Part shown: positions 10,740 to 19,247 of the stretch, piece after piece | Layout: each line of letters begins with the position of its first letter | How positions within the stretch are numbered: the first letter of the stretch is position 1 | Source of the DNA: Teredinibacter waterburyi | GTDB taxonomy: Bacteria > Pseudomonadota > Gammaproteobacteria > Pseudomonadales > Cellvibrionaceae | Reading direction: 5' to 3' | DNA length: 64,000 nt | NCBI RefSeq assembly: GCF_001922985.1 | Contig: NZ_MRUH01000019.1 | Location: 124,001-188,000 of the forward strand | The notes under the pieces: generated by a model | Told to the model about the DNA's origin: nothing | Databases searched by the model: none | The model's input: the letters and a program-made list of their open reading frames with translations, nothing else | Translations under genes and position numbers: made by a program

Positions 10740-12791
10740 TTAATTTGACGTAGCTAACGAGAAGCTAAATTCATTTGTAGCGTTAGGACTGAGGTTGAAT
10801 TCAAACTCAGTCGCAGTGCCGTCTATCATTACCGTAGCTTTATAGTCTCCATAAAACCCGCGAGCCGCGACACGCCCCTCGGTATCAGTAACCAACCCAA
10901 AGTCATTCCACCAAGTGCTATAAATAAGCTCTTTCCACGCCTCACCGTTGGGCCGAAGCTGCCAGTCGCTGGTGTACATCGCCGCCTTGGGCAACCAATG
11001 AGCATTCGCCCAAAAGCCCCACAACTGGACACCCACGGTGGATGGATGGCTAAAAAAGATGGTTAAAAAGTCGCGGGTATAATCGGCCTGCAGAGCTTCG
11101 TCATCCGTATTAATGTCGAGCTCAGTGGCACGAATATCGAGCGCGGGAAAGGCCGAACTATAACGCTCTAACAAGGAGTAGACCTTAGCAATAGAGGTTG
11201 GACTTTCGCCGAAGTGGCTCTGCAAGCCGATACCGGTGATAGGCGCTTCGTTTTCAACGAGATAGCGAATGGTGTCTTCATAATGCTGTTGGTGAGCGGC
11301 ATTCCGTCCGCCAGCGGACAGAATACTGTAGTCATTAATAAATAAGCCGTGACCGGGCATATTGGTACGCGCTCGACTGAACCAATCCAACATCACCCCG
11401 TTACCAAATGCGTCCATCAGATAATGATTATCGTAGGGCTCATTAACGACATCCCACTCGTCCACGTAATCTAAGGTCGCCGAGGCAATATCGTCGATAT
11501 GATCAAGTACGACCTGCTTTGCCGCAGGGTCGGCATTGGCGGGGTCGTCGGGCAAATACTCCTGCATTAGCTCGGGCAGATTGCGCTTCGACGGCCATAC
11601 CATGACATGACCACGGGTATATAAACCCTGATCGCGCAGCCACTGCAGCGCTGCCAACGTAGTCGTTTTATTAAACGATGCCCCCCACTCGCCCGCCCAA
11701 GGCCCCCACTTCAAATCATTTTCTGGGCCGCTCTGATTAAACATTTCGACGACTTTACTGCGATAGGTAGCGCTATCGGCGCTATCGCCCATGAGAATAT
11801 TGCCCACAGTTACCGACCCAAAATGATATCGGTGTCGCTGAAACTCGACGGCAACTGCTTGCGAGGCGACCGGCGCACCGCTAGCATCTAAAATAGTTAA
11901 AGCAAAATCACCCTTGCGGTACTGTTCGATACGCGCCTCGGCTTCTGCGCGCCACTCGGCATCCAGCTCACGGCCCTCATAAGTAGGCTGAGTCATTGGC
12001 AGCTGTGCCGCAGTATAGGTGGAACCATAGCTGAGAAGCTCCACGCCCCCGACCTCGAAGACCTGCGCCCGATCGCCAGCACCAACACCAAACTTAAGAG
12101 CGATATTTCCCAATGACTCGGCGGCGGTTATGGTTACCGGGAGGTAATACTCTTGCCACTCGCTCGCCGCGCTAATTTCGCGATTTATATACTTATCGTA
12201 GGTATCATTCTCAATAAAAACGGTGGTAAAACTATTCCCCGACTCATAACTATTCTCAATCGAGCGGATATATAAGTGGATCAAAACAACGTCATTCTCA
12301 GCAACCGCGGCGTTAATATTGAAACTTAACTGGCCATTCCAAAACTCCCCCGTCGGGCTCTGAACACTGATACGCGTTGCCTCGGTGAATTCGCTATGAT
12401 CCGCAACCACAACAGATCGCGTCGCCACAGGCTCGCCCTCGACTTCACTATTGCCACCCCAAAAGCTCGCCGCCGTCGGGGCACCATCAATAAGCACCAC
12501 ACCGCCTGCAGGCGCCGTTGCAGGGCGCGTTGGCGTACCGCTAGGCTCGACTGTAGGCTCATTTGAGGGAAGCATGGTTGGCTCCAGCGTCGGCGCTGCC
12601 GTTGGCTCCAACGTTGGCGCGGTGGTTGGTACCGGCGTTACTTTGCCACCATCAGAGGGTTTCGCCGACGAACCACAACCAACCAAAGCAACGCCCAACA
12701 ACAGCGCGACCGCCAACGACCGCCCCGCAAGCGAGAGCCGCTTTAGTATCACCAACACCATCTCCAGCTTAAAAACATCTCGACCAAGCAT
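10740..12791 (-). CDS. GH10 endo-beta-1,4-xylanase, surface lipoprotein with an N-terminal carbohydrate-binding module
   Basis: A 683-residue secreted enzyme. A lipoprotein signal ends at LVGC (Cys39), followed by a Pro/Thr/Glu linker of repeated T-x-E-P-T units (about 52-95), a beta-sandwich carbohydrate-binding-like module (about 98-255) and a GH10 barrel (about 285-625). The acid/base is E451 in WDVVNEP and the nucleophile E557 in TELDI. The conserved W-H pair of the -1 subsite is W-P here (W399, P400 in RGHVMVWPSKRNLP). The lipoprotein anchor suggests an outer-membrane enzyme acting on xylan fragments. The start is uncertain: ATG at 12791 or 12761, or GTG at 12800; I used 12791. It is co-directional with the uronate dehydrogenase gene 14 bases downstream and divergent from the TonB receptor. 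Confidence 0.92.
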   Translation of the reverse strand: MLGRDVFKLEMVLVILKRLSLAGRSLAVALLLGVALVGCGSSAKPSDGGKVTPVPTTAPTLEPTAAPTLEPTMLPSNEPTVEPSGTPTRPATAPAGGVVLIDGAPTAASFWGGNSEVEGEPVATRSVVVADHSEFTEATRISVQSPTGEFWNGQLSFNINAAVAENDVVLIHLYIRSIENSYESGNSFTTVFIENDTYDKYINREISAASEWQEYYLPVTITAAESLGNIALKFGVGAGDRAQVFEVGGVELLSYGSTYTAAQLPMTQPTYEGRELDAEWRAEAEARIEQYRKGDFALTILDASGAPVASQAVAVEFQRHRYHFGSVTVGNILMGDSADSATYRSKVVEMFNQSGPENDLKWGPWAGEWGASFNKTTTLAALQWLRDQGLYTRGHVMVWPSKRNLPELMQEYLPDDPANADPAAKQVVLDHIDDIASATLDYVDEWDVVNEPYDNHYLMDAFGNGVMLDWFSRARTNMPGHGLFINDYSILSAGGRNAAHQQHYEDTIRYLVENEAPITGIGLQSHFGESPTSIAKVYSLLERYSSAFPALDIRATELDINTDDEALQADYTRDFLTIFFSHPSTVGVQLWGFWANAHWLPKAAMYTSDWQLRPNGEAWKELIYSTWWNDFGLVTDTEGRVAARGFYGDYKATVMIDGTATEFEFNLSPNATNEFSFSLATSN

Positions 12792-13094
12792 AACTAACAC
12801 CCATTTTGATTGCGGCCGAGGGTTGCCCCAACCTTAACTAAAGACAGCAGACAGTATGTAACTCACCCAAACCTTGCAAGTGGTTTTTCAATCAAGCCGG
12901 AGAGAAATACAGAGCCGTAAAATTTGACGCGGTTATCACAATGGCGCATTTACACTCATTAGATTTACTAACCCGAAAAACAAAAACCAATACTATTTAA
13001 TTATTTTTAAAATGCAGTAACTAACACTATAATATCGATCTATATTCCTTTTTGATAATTATCGCGCCAAACACCCTAGAAGCAAGGATTAGAT
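12792..13094. promoter_or_regulatory. Divergent intergenic region between the xylanase and the TonB receptor
   Basis: Three hundred bases, AT-rich from about 12960 to 13060, with no credible gene. For the receptor a perfect -10 hexamer TATAAT is at 13028-13033, but the position 17 bases upstream (ttttaa) is a poor -35, so an activator may be required. For the xylanase side I see only a weak TTGCAA at about 12873-12878. The region is the natural place for shared regulation of the two genes. Confidence 0.45.
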
Positions 13095-15824
13095 TTGCCT
13101 CCCCAAAAACATACCCTAATTGTTCCCCTATTCGTTATCTTCAGCTATCTCGCTGCCGCAGACTACGCTCATCCACAAGCAGCAGAACAGCAACCCTCGG
13201 TTCGTCTCGGGCCAACCACAAACGTCACTAGGCCTAGCAATGCAACCCCAACAACGAGTCTCGAACTAGAAGACATCGCCAACACGACCCTAAGCTTGTT
13301 TGAGTCCCAGGGCACTGGCGTGAAAATCCAAGGGCTGCCACAAGTTCGCACCGAACTGAACGGGCGCGACGTGTTTACCGTCCCCAACGGTCATGGGCTC
13401 AGCTGGTCGGACGTATCGCGCGAGTGGATGGAAGGCGTCGACACCTACAAAAGCCCCGATGCCAGCATGATTGAAGGCAGCGTCGGCGGCACTTACAACA
13501 TTCGAACCAAACAACCCCTCAACCTAGGCTCTAACACCGCGCTTTATAATCTTGGTGTTAACTATGGAGATCTCGCACAAGAGTTGCGCCCACAGCTAAG
13601 CGCACTCAGCAGTCATCGCTGGGGAACGCAATATGGCAACTTTGGCTGGCTAACCACCATTAAATATCAAGAGACGGCACGCCAGACTGATAGCTTCCAA
13701 CTCGAGCCCTATATTCGCCGATTCGACATCGACGACACACAAGCCTTTATACCCCGAGGCATCAAATGGAAACGGGAGAACCGCGACGAGCAACATCAAA
13801 CCTTCGCCTCGGTTGCCCAGTGGGCTCCAACCCCACTGCTAACCCTAACCTTGCAAAATATTGTGGCCCTAGTTAACACCCACAACCGCAACTCGACCGT
13901 CGGCTTGCGCGACTCAGACACCGGCTTGGTTGCCGCTGAAAACAGCCATTTCGAACTGTCGCCCAACGGCCAATTTTTGTCTGGCCAGCTTGAATCAAAT
14001 GCTTGGCGTGGCGATGTAGCCGGGAATGGCGTGCGCTTAAATGGCTCGACTCAAGTGGCCACACGAGACAACAAAACCCAAGAGCACAGCCTCGCTTTTG
14101 CTTGGGTAGCGAACAACAAACTCGCATTACAGGGCGACATACAGTACGTAAAAGCGAAAACAGAAACTCTAGACTTTAGCGTTACCACCAGCCGCTACGT
14201 CGAACAGTTCTATCTCGATCTGCGTAGCGCTCAACCACAACTATCGATTGACGCCAACACGCCCAATCACGACGAAGGTTACTTCTGGAACTCGGCAATG
14301 GACCATATTGAGTCCAGCCAAGCTGAGTTGAGCGCATTTAAACTCGATGGCGCATACCAATTGACGAATGACTTTGGCATTCGCGCACTGCGCTTTGGTG
14401 GGCGCCTCAGCCAAGAACAAACGGACCTTTTGGACGCGGGCTACAACTGGGGATCACTTAGCGACAACTGGAATTTACCACTGCAATACGTCAGCACGAA
14501 TCACCCCGAGCACACGGAGTATCGTCGCTTCGATCACTTCTATCGCAGCGACAGCGCCGTCAAAACAGGTTTTGTCTTCCCCGCCTTCGCCTTGGTATCC
14601 GATATGGCGCTAGCCTCGCAGCTACTGCCTAACGAAATAAAATCCGGTGACGAAAACGAAGGCTGGCACGCCGACAGCTTTTCCTTTGAGGACGCCAAAC
14701 AAGTAGAGCGCAATACCTCAGCCCTTTATTTAATGCTGAAGCTTGGCTACGAAGCGACACCGCTCGGCGCAAGTGAAGGACACCTTGGCTTGCGCCTCGT
14801 TGAGTCCAACGTAAATGCTCAAGGTTTTGGGGAATACGTTCTTCTGGAGGATGAAGGCGATACCCTCGACGATGCCGAACAGGACTTTGCCAATGGTTCG
14901 TTTACCGCACGTAAAGATACCGATCAGACAACGCACGCCCTCCCCAGTGCCTACATTCAATTTGAGCTGTCACCTCGCTGGCTGTGGCGTGTAGCTGGCT
15001 CTAGCACCTTGGCGCGCGCGCGCACAGATCAAATTCGTTCCTACGCTAGCGTTCGAGCCGAAACCGAAACAGTCGATGTTAATGGCGAGGGCGTTACGCG
15101 GGTTAAGCGCTGGCTGGGCAGCACTGGTAACCCACAGCTAAAACCGGTAAGAGTTGAACAATACGATACCAGCCTCGAATGGAACTTTGCCGAAAGCGGC
15201 AGCGCCTATACCGCCGCATTTTATAAGAAGCTTCGCGACTCGATCGAGCGCAGCGTGGTTGAGGAACAATTCACCAACAACGGTCAAACTCGACTGGTCG
15301 AAGTGGAAAAACTGATCAACGCCGGCGACTCAAATATTGAAGGTATAGAATTTGGCTTGCGGCAAAAGCTGGGATTTCTGCCCGGCGCCTTGCGGAATAT
15401 AGCCTTGCAAACGGCCTACACCCATATGCGCAGTGAAAGCGGCACCCAAATCGCCGATGAAAAATTACCAATTGAAGGGCTCTCCAAAAATACTCTGTCG
15501 CTATCTGGAACCTACCAGAATCAACGACTCAGTATTACCTTCAACTACAACTGGCGAGACGACTCACTGCAGTCGGCAATCGACCTGGAAACCAACCGCC
15601 CCACATGGCAGAAATCCAGCGGCCGTCTCGGCGCCTCGGTGGCCCTGCGTTTAAGCGATCGATTGCAGATAGCCTTGGATGGCCAGAACCTTGGCGGCAG
15701 TGAATCTAGAACCGAGCGCGGCCCCTATGAATATGAAGATGGCTATTTCGATAACCAGCGCTACGCCAACCGTTTTGCCGTAGATGACCGTCAGTGGCGG
15801 CTCACCTTACGCGGCGAAATTTAA
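13095..15824 (+). CDS. TonB-dependent outer-membrane receptor, probable xylo-oligosaccharide transporter
   Basis: A 909-residue receptor. A signal peptide (about residues 1-26) is followed by a plug domain (about 45-150) with TELNGRDVFT and the hallmark EGVDTYKSPDASMIEGSVGGTYNIRTKQPLN, then a long beta-barrel. The plug is shorter at its N-terminus than the usual carbohydrate-type (TIGR01782-like) receptor, and the barrel ends ...WRLTLRGEI rather than with the usual aromatic residue. The start codon is TTG; AAGGA six bases upstream is a strong ribosome-binding site and no ATG fits. Placement between a xylanase and a redox two-component system suggests xylan fragments as the substrate, which is inference. 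Confidence 0.88.
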   Translation: MPPQKHTLIVPLFVIFSYLAAADYAHPQAAEQQPSVRLGPTTNVTRPSNATPTTSLELEDIANTTLSLFESQGTGVKIQGLPQVRTELNGRDVFTVPNGHGLSWSDVSREWMEGVDTYKSPDASMIEGSVGGTYNIRTKQPLNLGSNTALYNLGVNYGDLAQELRPQLSALSSHRWGTQYGNFGWLTTIKYQETARQTDSFQLEPYIRRFDIDDTQAFIPRGIKWKRENRDEQHQTFASVAQWAPTPLLTLTLQNIVALVNTHNRNSTVGLRDSDTGLVAAENSHFELSPNGQFLSGQLESNAWRGDVAGNGVRLNGSTQVATRDNKTQEHSLAFAWVANNKLALQGDIQYVKAKTETLDFSVTTSRYVEQFYLDLRSAQPQLSIDANTPNHDEGYFWNSAMDHIESSQAELSAFKLDGAYQLTNDFGIRALRFGGRLSQEQTDLLDAGYNWGSLSDNWNLPLQYVSTNHPEHTEYRRFDHFYRSDSAVKTGFVFPAFALVSDMALASQLLPNEIKSGDENEGWHADSFSFEDAKQVERNTSALYLMLKLGYEATPLGASEGHLGLRLVESNVNAQGFGEYVLLEDEGDTLDDAEQDFANGSFTARKDTDQTTHALPSAYIQFELSPRWLWRVAGSSTLARARTDQIRSYASVRAETETVDVNGEGVTRVKRWLGSTGNPQLKPVRVEQYDTSLEWNFAESGSAYTAAFYKKLRDSIERSVVEEQFTNNGQTRLVEVEKLINAGDSNIEGIEFGLRQKLGFLPGALRNIALQTAYTHMRSESGTQIADEKLPIEGLSKNTLSLSGTYQNQRLSITFNYNWRDDSLQSAIDLETNRPTWQKSSGRLGASVALRLSDRLQIALDGQNLGGSESRTERGPYEYEDGYFDNQRYANRFAVDDRQWRLTLRGEI

Positions 15825-15831
15825 AACTAGA

Positions 15832-16383
15832 TTACTCCGCAACAGGACGCTTACCCAATTTGCGCTGTAGAGTACGGCGATGCATTTTCAACTGTCGCGC
15901 CGTTGCGGAAATATTGCCGTTGTTTTCGTTCAACACCTGTTGAATATGTTCCCACTCCAAACGCCGCAAAGACGGGCCGGCCAAATCGTCACTTAAGCTA
16001 CCGAGTTCACCATCCTGCGCTTCTTCGTGTTCGGTAAATGCCTGAATAATTTGATCGACAGTGGCAGGTTTTGGTAAATAGTTTGTCGCACCCAACTTAA
16101 TCGCTTGCACCGCGGTGGCGACACTGGCGTAGCCAGTTAACAACACAATTTTTATTGCTGGGCTTTCCCGCAGTAGCGTTTCAATCAAGGGCAAGGACAC
16201 ACCGTCCTCAAGTTTTAAATCGAGCAACCCAAACTCAAAGCCACTCGCACCATTGGCTTTTTTGTAACGCTCAAAAGCACCGATAGACGCAAAATGTAGA
16301 ACATCAAAACCTCGCCGAGTAAACGCCCGAGTGGTAACTGCCGCGAGCACTTCGTCGTCTTCAATATACAAAAGTTTGCTCAC
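15832..16383 (-). CDS. regA: RegA/PrrA/RoxR-family response regulator
   Basis: A 183-residue response regulator with the exact size of RegA. Receiver residues are D9, D10, phosphoacceptor D55, T83 and K105 (YLPKP). The C-terminal Fis-type helix-turn-helix GNISATARQLKMHRRTLQRKL (about 156-176) is the family signature. Its GTG start overlaps the stop of the kinase gene by four bases (GTGA), so they are coupled. RegA homologues activate genes for respiration, carbon and nitrogen metabolism under low oxygen. Its targets here are unknown. Confidence 0.88.
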   Translation of the reverse strand: MSKLLYIEDDEVLAAVTTRAFTRRGFDVLHFASIGAFERYKKANGASGFEFGLLDLKLEDGVSLPLIETLLRESPAIKIVLLTGYASVATAVQAIKLGATNYLPKPATVDQIIQAFTEHEEAQDGELGSLSDDLAGPSLRRLEWEHIQQVLNENNGNISATARQLKMHRRTLQRKLGKRPVAE

Positions 16384-17639
16384 AGGGCCTCCAGTAAAAG
16401 CGGCAATTCGACGCGCACTTGTTTACCCTTCTCAGCGCCAATCAAAACCACCCTGCCACCCATTTTTTCGATTGTACTATTTGCTAGAAAAACACCGATA
16501 CCTAAACCTCCGGGCTTACTCGACTGTACAGGCTTACCCCAATTTAAAGGTAAATCCGTGGGCCACACTCCGTCGTCTTCTATCTCGATAAATAAAACCG
16601 ACTCGCTAGCGGACACTTTTATCAGCACCTGTTCACGAGCCGATTGCAGTGCGTTATCAATCAGATTGATCAGCGCGTGACGCAGAAGAAGACTGTAGCC
16701 AAGTGGCTTGCTCGCGGCGACTGCATCTATTCTGAACTCGGGTTGAGCATCGGGACTCATAATTCGGTAATGCTCTTTTAGGTCTTCCAACAACTGTTCA
16801 ACCGGCTCGCGCTCTTGACCTTCGTCCTCCTGCTCCGCCAGCAAACTCAGCTTTTTCATGGTAGCTTTACAGCGCTCAATCTGATTCATCATCAGATGAA
16901 TATCCGCCTGGGCTTCGCTTGTTTTTTCCCCTGCTAAACGCTCGCCGAGTAGCACCATCAAAGTAGATAGCGGCGTACCCAGAGCATGCACGGTCGAGGC
17001 CGCAAGTGTGCCTATGCCAACAAGCTGTTCACTCTTTAAATTATCTTCGCGTATTTCACTTAAGCGCTGCTGATACGCTCGCAACGCAATCGCGAGCTTG
17101 GACACAAAGTAGCTAACCACTAAGGCACTACCAAAAAAATTCACCCACATACCGAACAAATGCAAACGGTAATCACCGGTCATATGGTTAAAGTGATCCT
17201 TTAAATCTAGGTACATCAATACCGAATAAAACACCACGGTACTACCACTAAACCACCAGCAGACTCGAGTATTAAAAATGGTCGCGCTAATCGCAATCAA
17301 GACCAAGAAATAATAAATAAACGGATTGGTTGAACGCCCGGTCAACAACACCACAGCGATCAACCAAGCACAGTCCACCAGTAATTCGCGGAAAAGATGA
17401 GCGTCGCTCAACTGCTGCTCAAGTCGCAACGTGAGGTGAATCCAACCACTCCACGCTAGCCCAGTAAGCGTGATAGAAACAAGTAGCGAATAATTTAACG
17501 ACAAGTCCAGCTGAAAATAACTGTATATCAAAGCTAAAAGCAGCAGCCCCAGCACAGCCAAACGCAGCTGCATAAGCTTGCGCATGATCAATACTCGGTT
17601 ACCGGAAACCGCGTCGTTAAAGAGAATTTGTGAGGCCAT
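16380..17639 (-). CDS. regB: RegB/PrrB/RoxS-family redox-sensing histidine kinase
   Basis: A 419-residue membrane kinase with about six N-terminal transmembrane helices. The segment GRSTNPF (about 101-107) matches the ubiquinone-sensing GGxxNPF heptad of RegB. The phosphorylated histidine is H218 in STVHALGTPLSTL, where most RegB proteins read HELGTP; here the glutamate after the histidine is alanine. A cysteine at 257 (NQIERCKATMKKL) sits at the position of the redox-active RegB cysteine. The ATPase domain with NLIDNALQSA and GGLGIGVFLA is intact. I chose the ATG at 17639; an upstream TTG is in frame. It forms a unit with the response regulator. Confidence 0.88.
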   Translation of the reverse strand: MASQILFNDAVSGNRVLIMRKLMQLRLAVLGLLLLALIYSYFQLDLSLNYSLLVSITLTGLAWSGWIHLTLRLEQQLSDAHLFRELLVDCAWLIAVVLLTGRSTNPFIYYFLVLIAISATIFNTRVCWWFSGSTVVFYSVLMYLDLKDHFNHMTGDYRLHLFGMWVNFFGSALVVSYFVSKLAIALRAYQQRLSEIREDNLKSEQLVGIGTLAASTVHALGTPLSTLMVLLGERLAGEKTSEAQADIHLMMNQIERCKATMKKLSLLAEQEDEGQEREPVEQLLEDLKEHYRIMSPDAQPEFRIDAVAASKPLGYSLLLRHALINLIDNALQSAREQVLIKVSASESVLFIEIEDDGVWPTDLPLNWGKPVQSSKPGGLGIGVFLANSTIEKMGGRVVLIGAEKGKQVRVELPLLLEAL

Positions 17640-17740
17640 GATCCTACTGTACTCGCTGCGATACCCTGTTACCAATCCGCCGCTATAGCAGGCGAATTAA
17701 GTGGCATCTAATGTAAAAATAAAAGTGTATCAGACCAACG

Positions 17741-17763
17741 AAAAACGCCCCTAACAAGGGGCG
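17741..17763 (-). terminator. Rho-independent terminator downstream of the MFS gene
   Basis: A six-base-pair GC-rich stem (CGCCCC / GGGGCG, loop TTGTTA on the minus strand) at 17746-17763 is followed by TTTTT. It ends the minus-strand transcript of the MFS gene, about 175 bases after its stop, and isolates it from the regulatory pair. Confidence 0.75.
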
Positions 17764-17937
17764 AAAATGTCACCATAAAATAACTTACCCTGTACATGAA
17801 TAAGTGTACTCGCCGCCGAGCTTCCAGAGTCTTAAATCAACCGCAGGGCAAGTTTCGACACTATAGGCTAGCTGCCGAGTATGAAGAAGTGACAAATTGT
17901 CGCAGCAGCCGCAGAAACCCCACAGCATGCCATAGCG

Positions 17938-19134
17938 TCACACCCTAGCAACGGGAGCCTTATAAAGCAGCGTCAGAGCCAAAACTAAGGCCACCAACAC
18001 TAAGGGTATACACATCAGGAGCTGCACCGACCAACCCATGGCATAGACCACCCAGCCAGCACTGAGCGAGGCGGTCGCTTGCATGGTAAACACCACGCCA
18101 TCATTTAACGCTTGCACCTTGTGCCGCTCGCTAGCGAGATAGGTTTGCGGTAACAGCGTAGTGCCCCCCACAAACAAGAAGTTCCAGCCTACGCCAAGTA
18201 AAACCAAGGACCACCAGAAATGCATAACCTGATGACCCAGCATGGCAACCACAAGTACGAAAACATAGAAAAGTGCGCCGAGAAGCAAAACCCAAGCAAT
18301 ACCGATTTTCTCGATAAGCTTGCCGGTAACAAGTGAGGGTAAAAACATTGCCAGCAAATGCGCCTGTATGACCCATTTCGCATCGGCAACGGAGTGACCA
18401 AACCCTTGATGCATAACCATCGGAGTGGACGTCATCAAAAAGCTCATCACCGCATAGCCAACCGCCGCTGCTGCCAACGCCACTAAAAATAGAGGCTGCC
18501 GAGCTATCTCCAACAACGGGCGCACCGGCTCAGAGCTATCATCTAGCTCTACCAGAGGCGCCCTAAACCCGCTAAGCACAATTGCTGCAATCATAATTAC
18601 CACAACAAACAAAACAAATGAGCCACTGAAGTTCTCTGCACCACCAAACATTCCCTGACCGCGCAAACCAAGCTCAGTGCCCAGCAGGACGCCGACGGAA
18701 CTTCCCAACAACAATAGCGAGAGTGCCGAAGCGATCTGACTTTTAGTTTGAACACTCTCGATTACAGCGAAGCGAAACTGCTGCGTAAACGAGGAGCCCA
18801 AACCGAGAATGACAGCCCCGCCACACAAAACCGCAAAGCTACTAATATAGCAGCCCCAGGCACACACCAAGCCACTCAGAGCCAAACAACACAGACCGAC
18901 ATAGGAACCGGCTTTGCGGCCGAGATACTTGAGTATATAGATCGCAGGGACCATACCTGTGGCCGCCCCCAAAACAACGCAAGCTATTGGTAACGTGGAC
19001 CACTTTGGTGACGGTGCAAGTTCAGCTCCCGCCAGCCCGCCCGCTAAGATAAATAGCGGTGCAGCGGCCATGGCCAATGCCGAAACGAGTGTTAATAACC
19101 AAATATTCCTAGGAAACCGTTTACATTCAATCAT
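17938..19134 (-). CDS. Major facilitator superfamily transporter, substrate unknown
   Basis: A 398-residue inner-membrane protein with about twelve hydrophobic helices in two halves, and a central hydrophilic stretch (SGFRAPLVELDDSSEPVRPL). It resembles small drug/metabolite MFS permeases rather than sugar symporters; no substrate can be given. The ATG at 19134 (MIECKRFPRNIW) is preferred; an in-frame TTG eight codons upstream overlaps the only strong AAGGA and is less likely. It is divergent from the acetyl esterase gene and ends in its own terminator, so it may be a single-gene unit. Confidence 0.8.
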   Translation of the reverse strand: MIECKRFPRNIWLLTLVSALAMAAAPLFILAGGLAGAELAPSPKWSTLPIACVVLGAATGMVPAIYILKYLGRKAGSYVGLCCLALSGLVCAWGCYISSFAVLCGGAVILGLGSSFTQQFRFAVIESVQTKSQIASALSLLLLGSSVGVLLGTELGLRGQGMFGGAENFSGSFVLFVVVIMIAAIVLSGFRAPLVELDDSSEPVRPLLEIARQPLFLVALAAAAVGYAVMSFLMTSTPMVMHQGFGHSVADAKWVIQAHLLAMFLPSLVTGKLIEKIGIAWVLLLGALFYVFVLVVAMLGHQVMHFWWSLVLLGVGWNFLFVGGTTLLPQTYLASERHKVQALNDGVVFTMQATASLSAGWVVYAMGWSVQLLMCIPLVLVALVLALTLLYKAPVARV

Positions 19135-19247
19135 GTTTTTCTCAAACACTACCTGCAATCCTTTATATTAAACACAGCATGACTCGGATACGCGCAAAGC
19201 GCTACGACTATTCATTTCATCAGCCGTAATATGAACCGGAATTAACC

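Noticed and set aside
12451..12837. A plus-strand frame of repeated Gly, Val, Ser and Ala opposite the xylanase linker
   Set aside because: The repeats are the reverse complement of the T-x-E-P-T linker codons; no start or context supports it.
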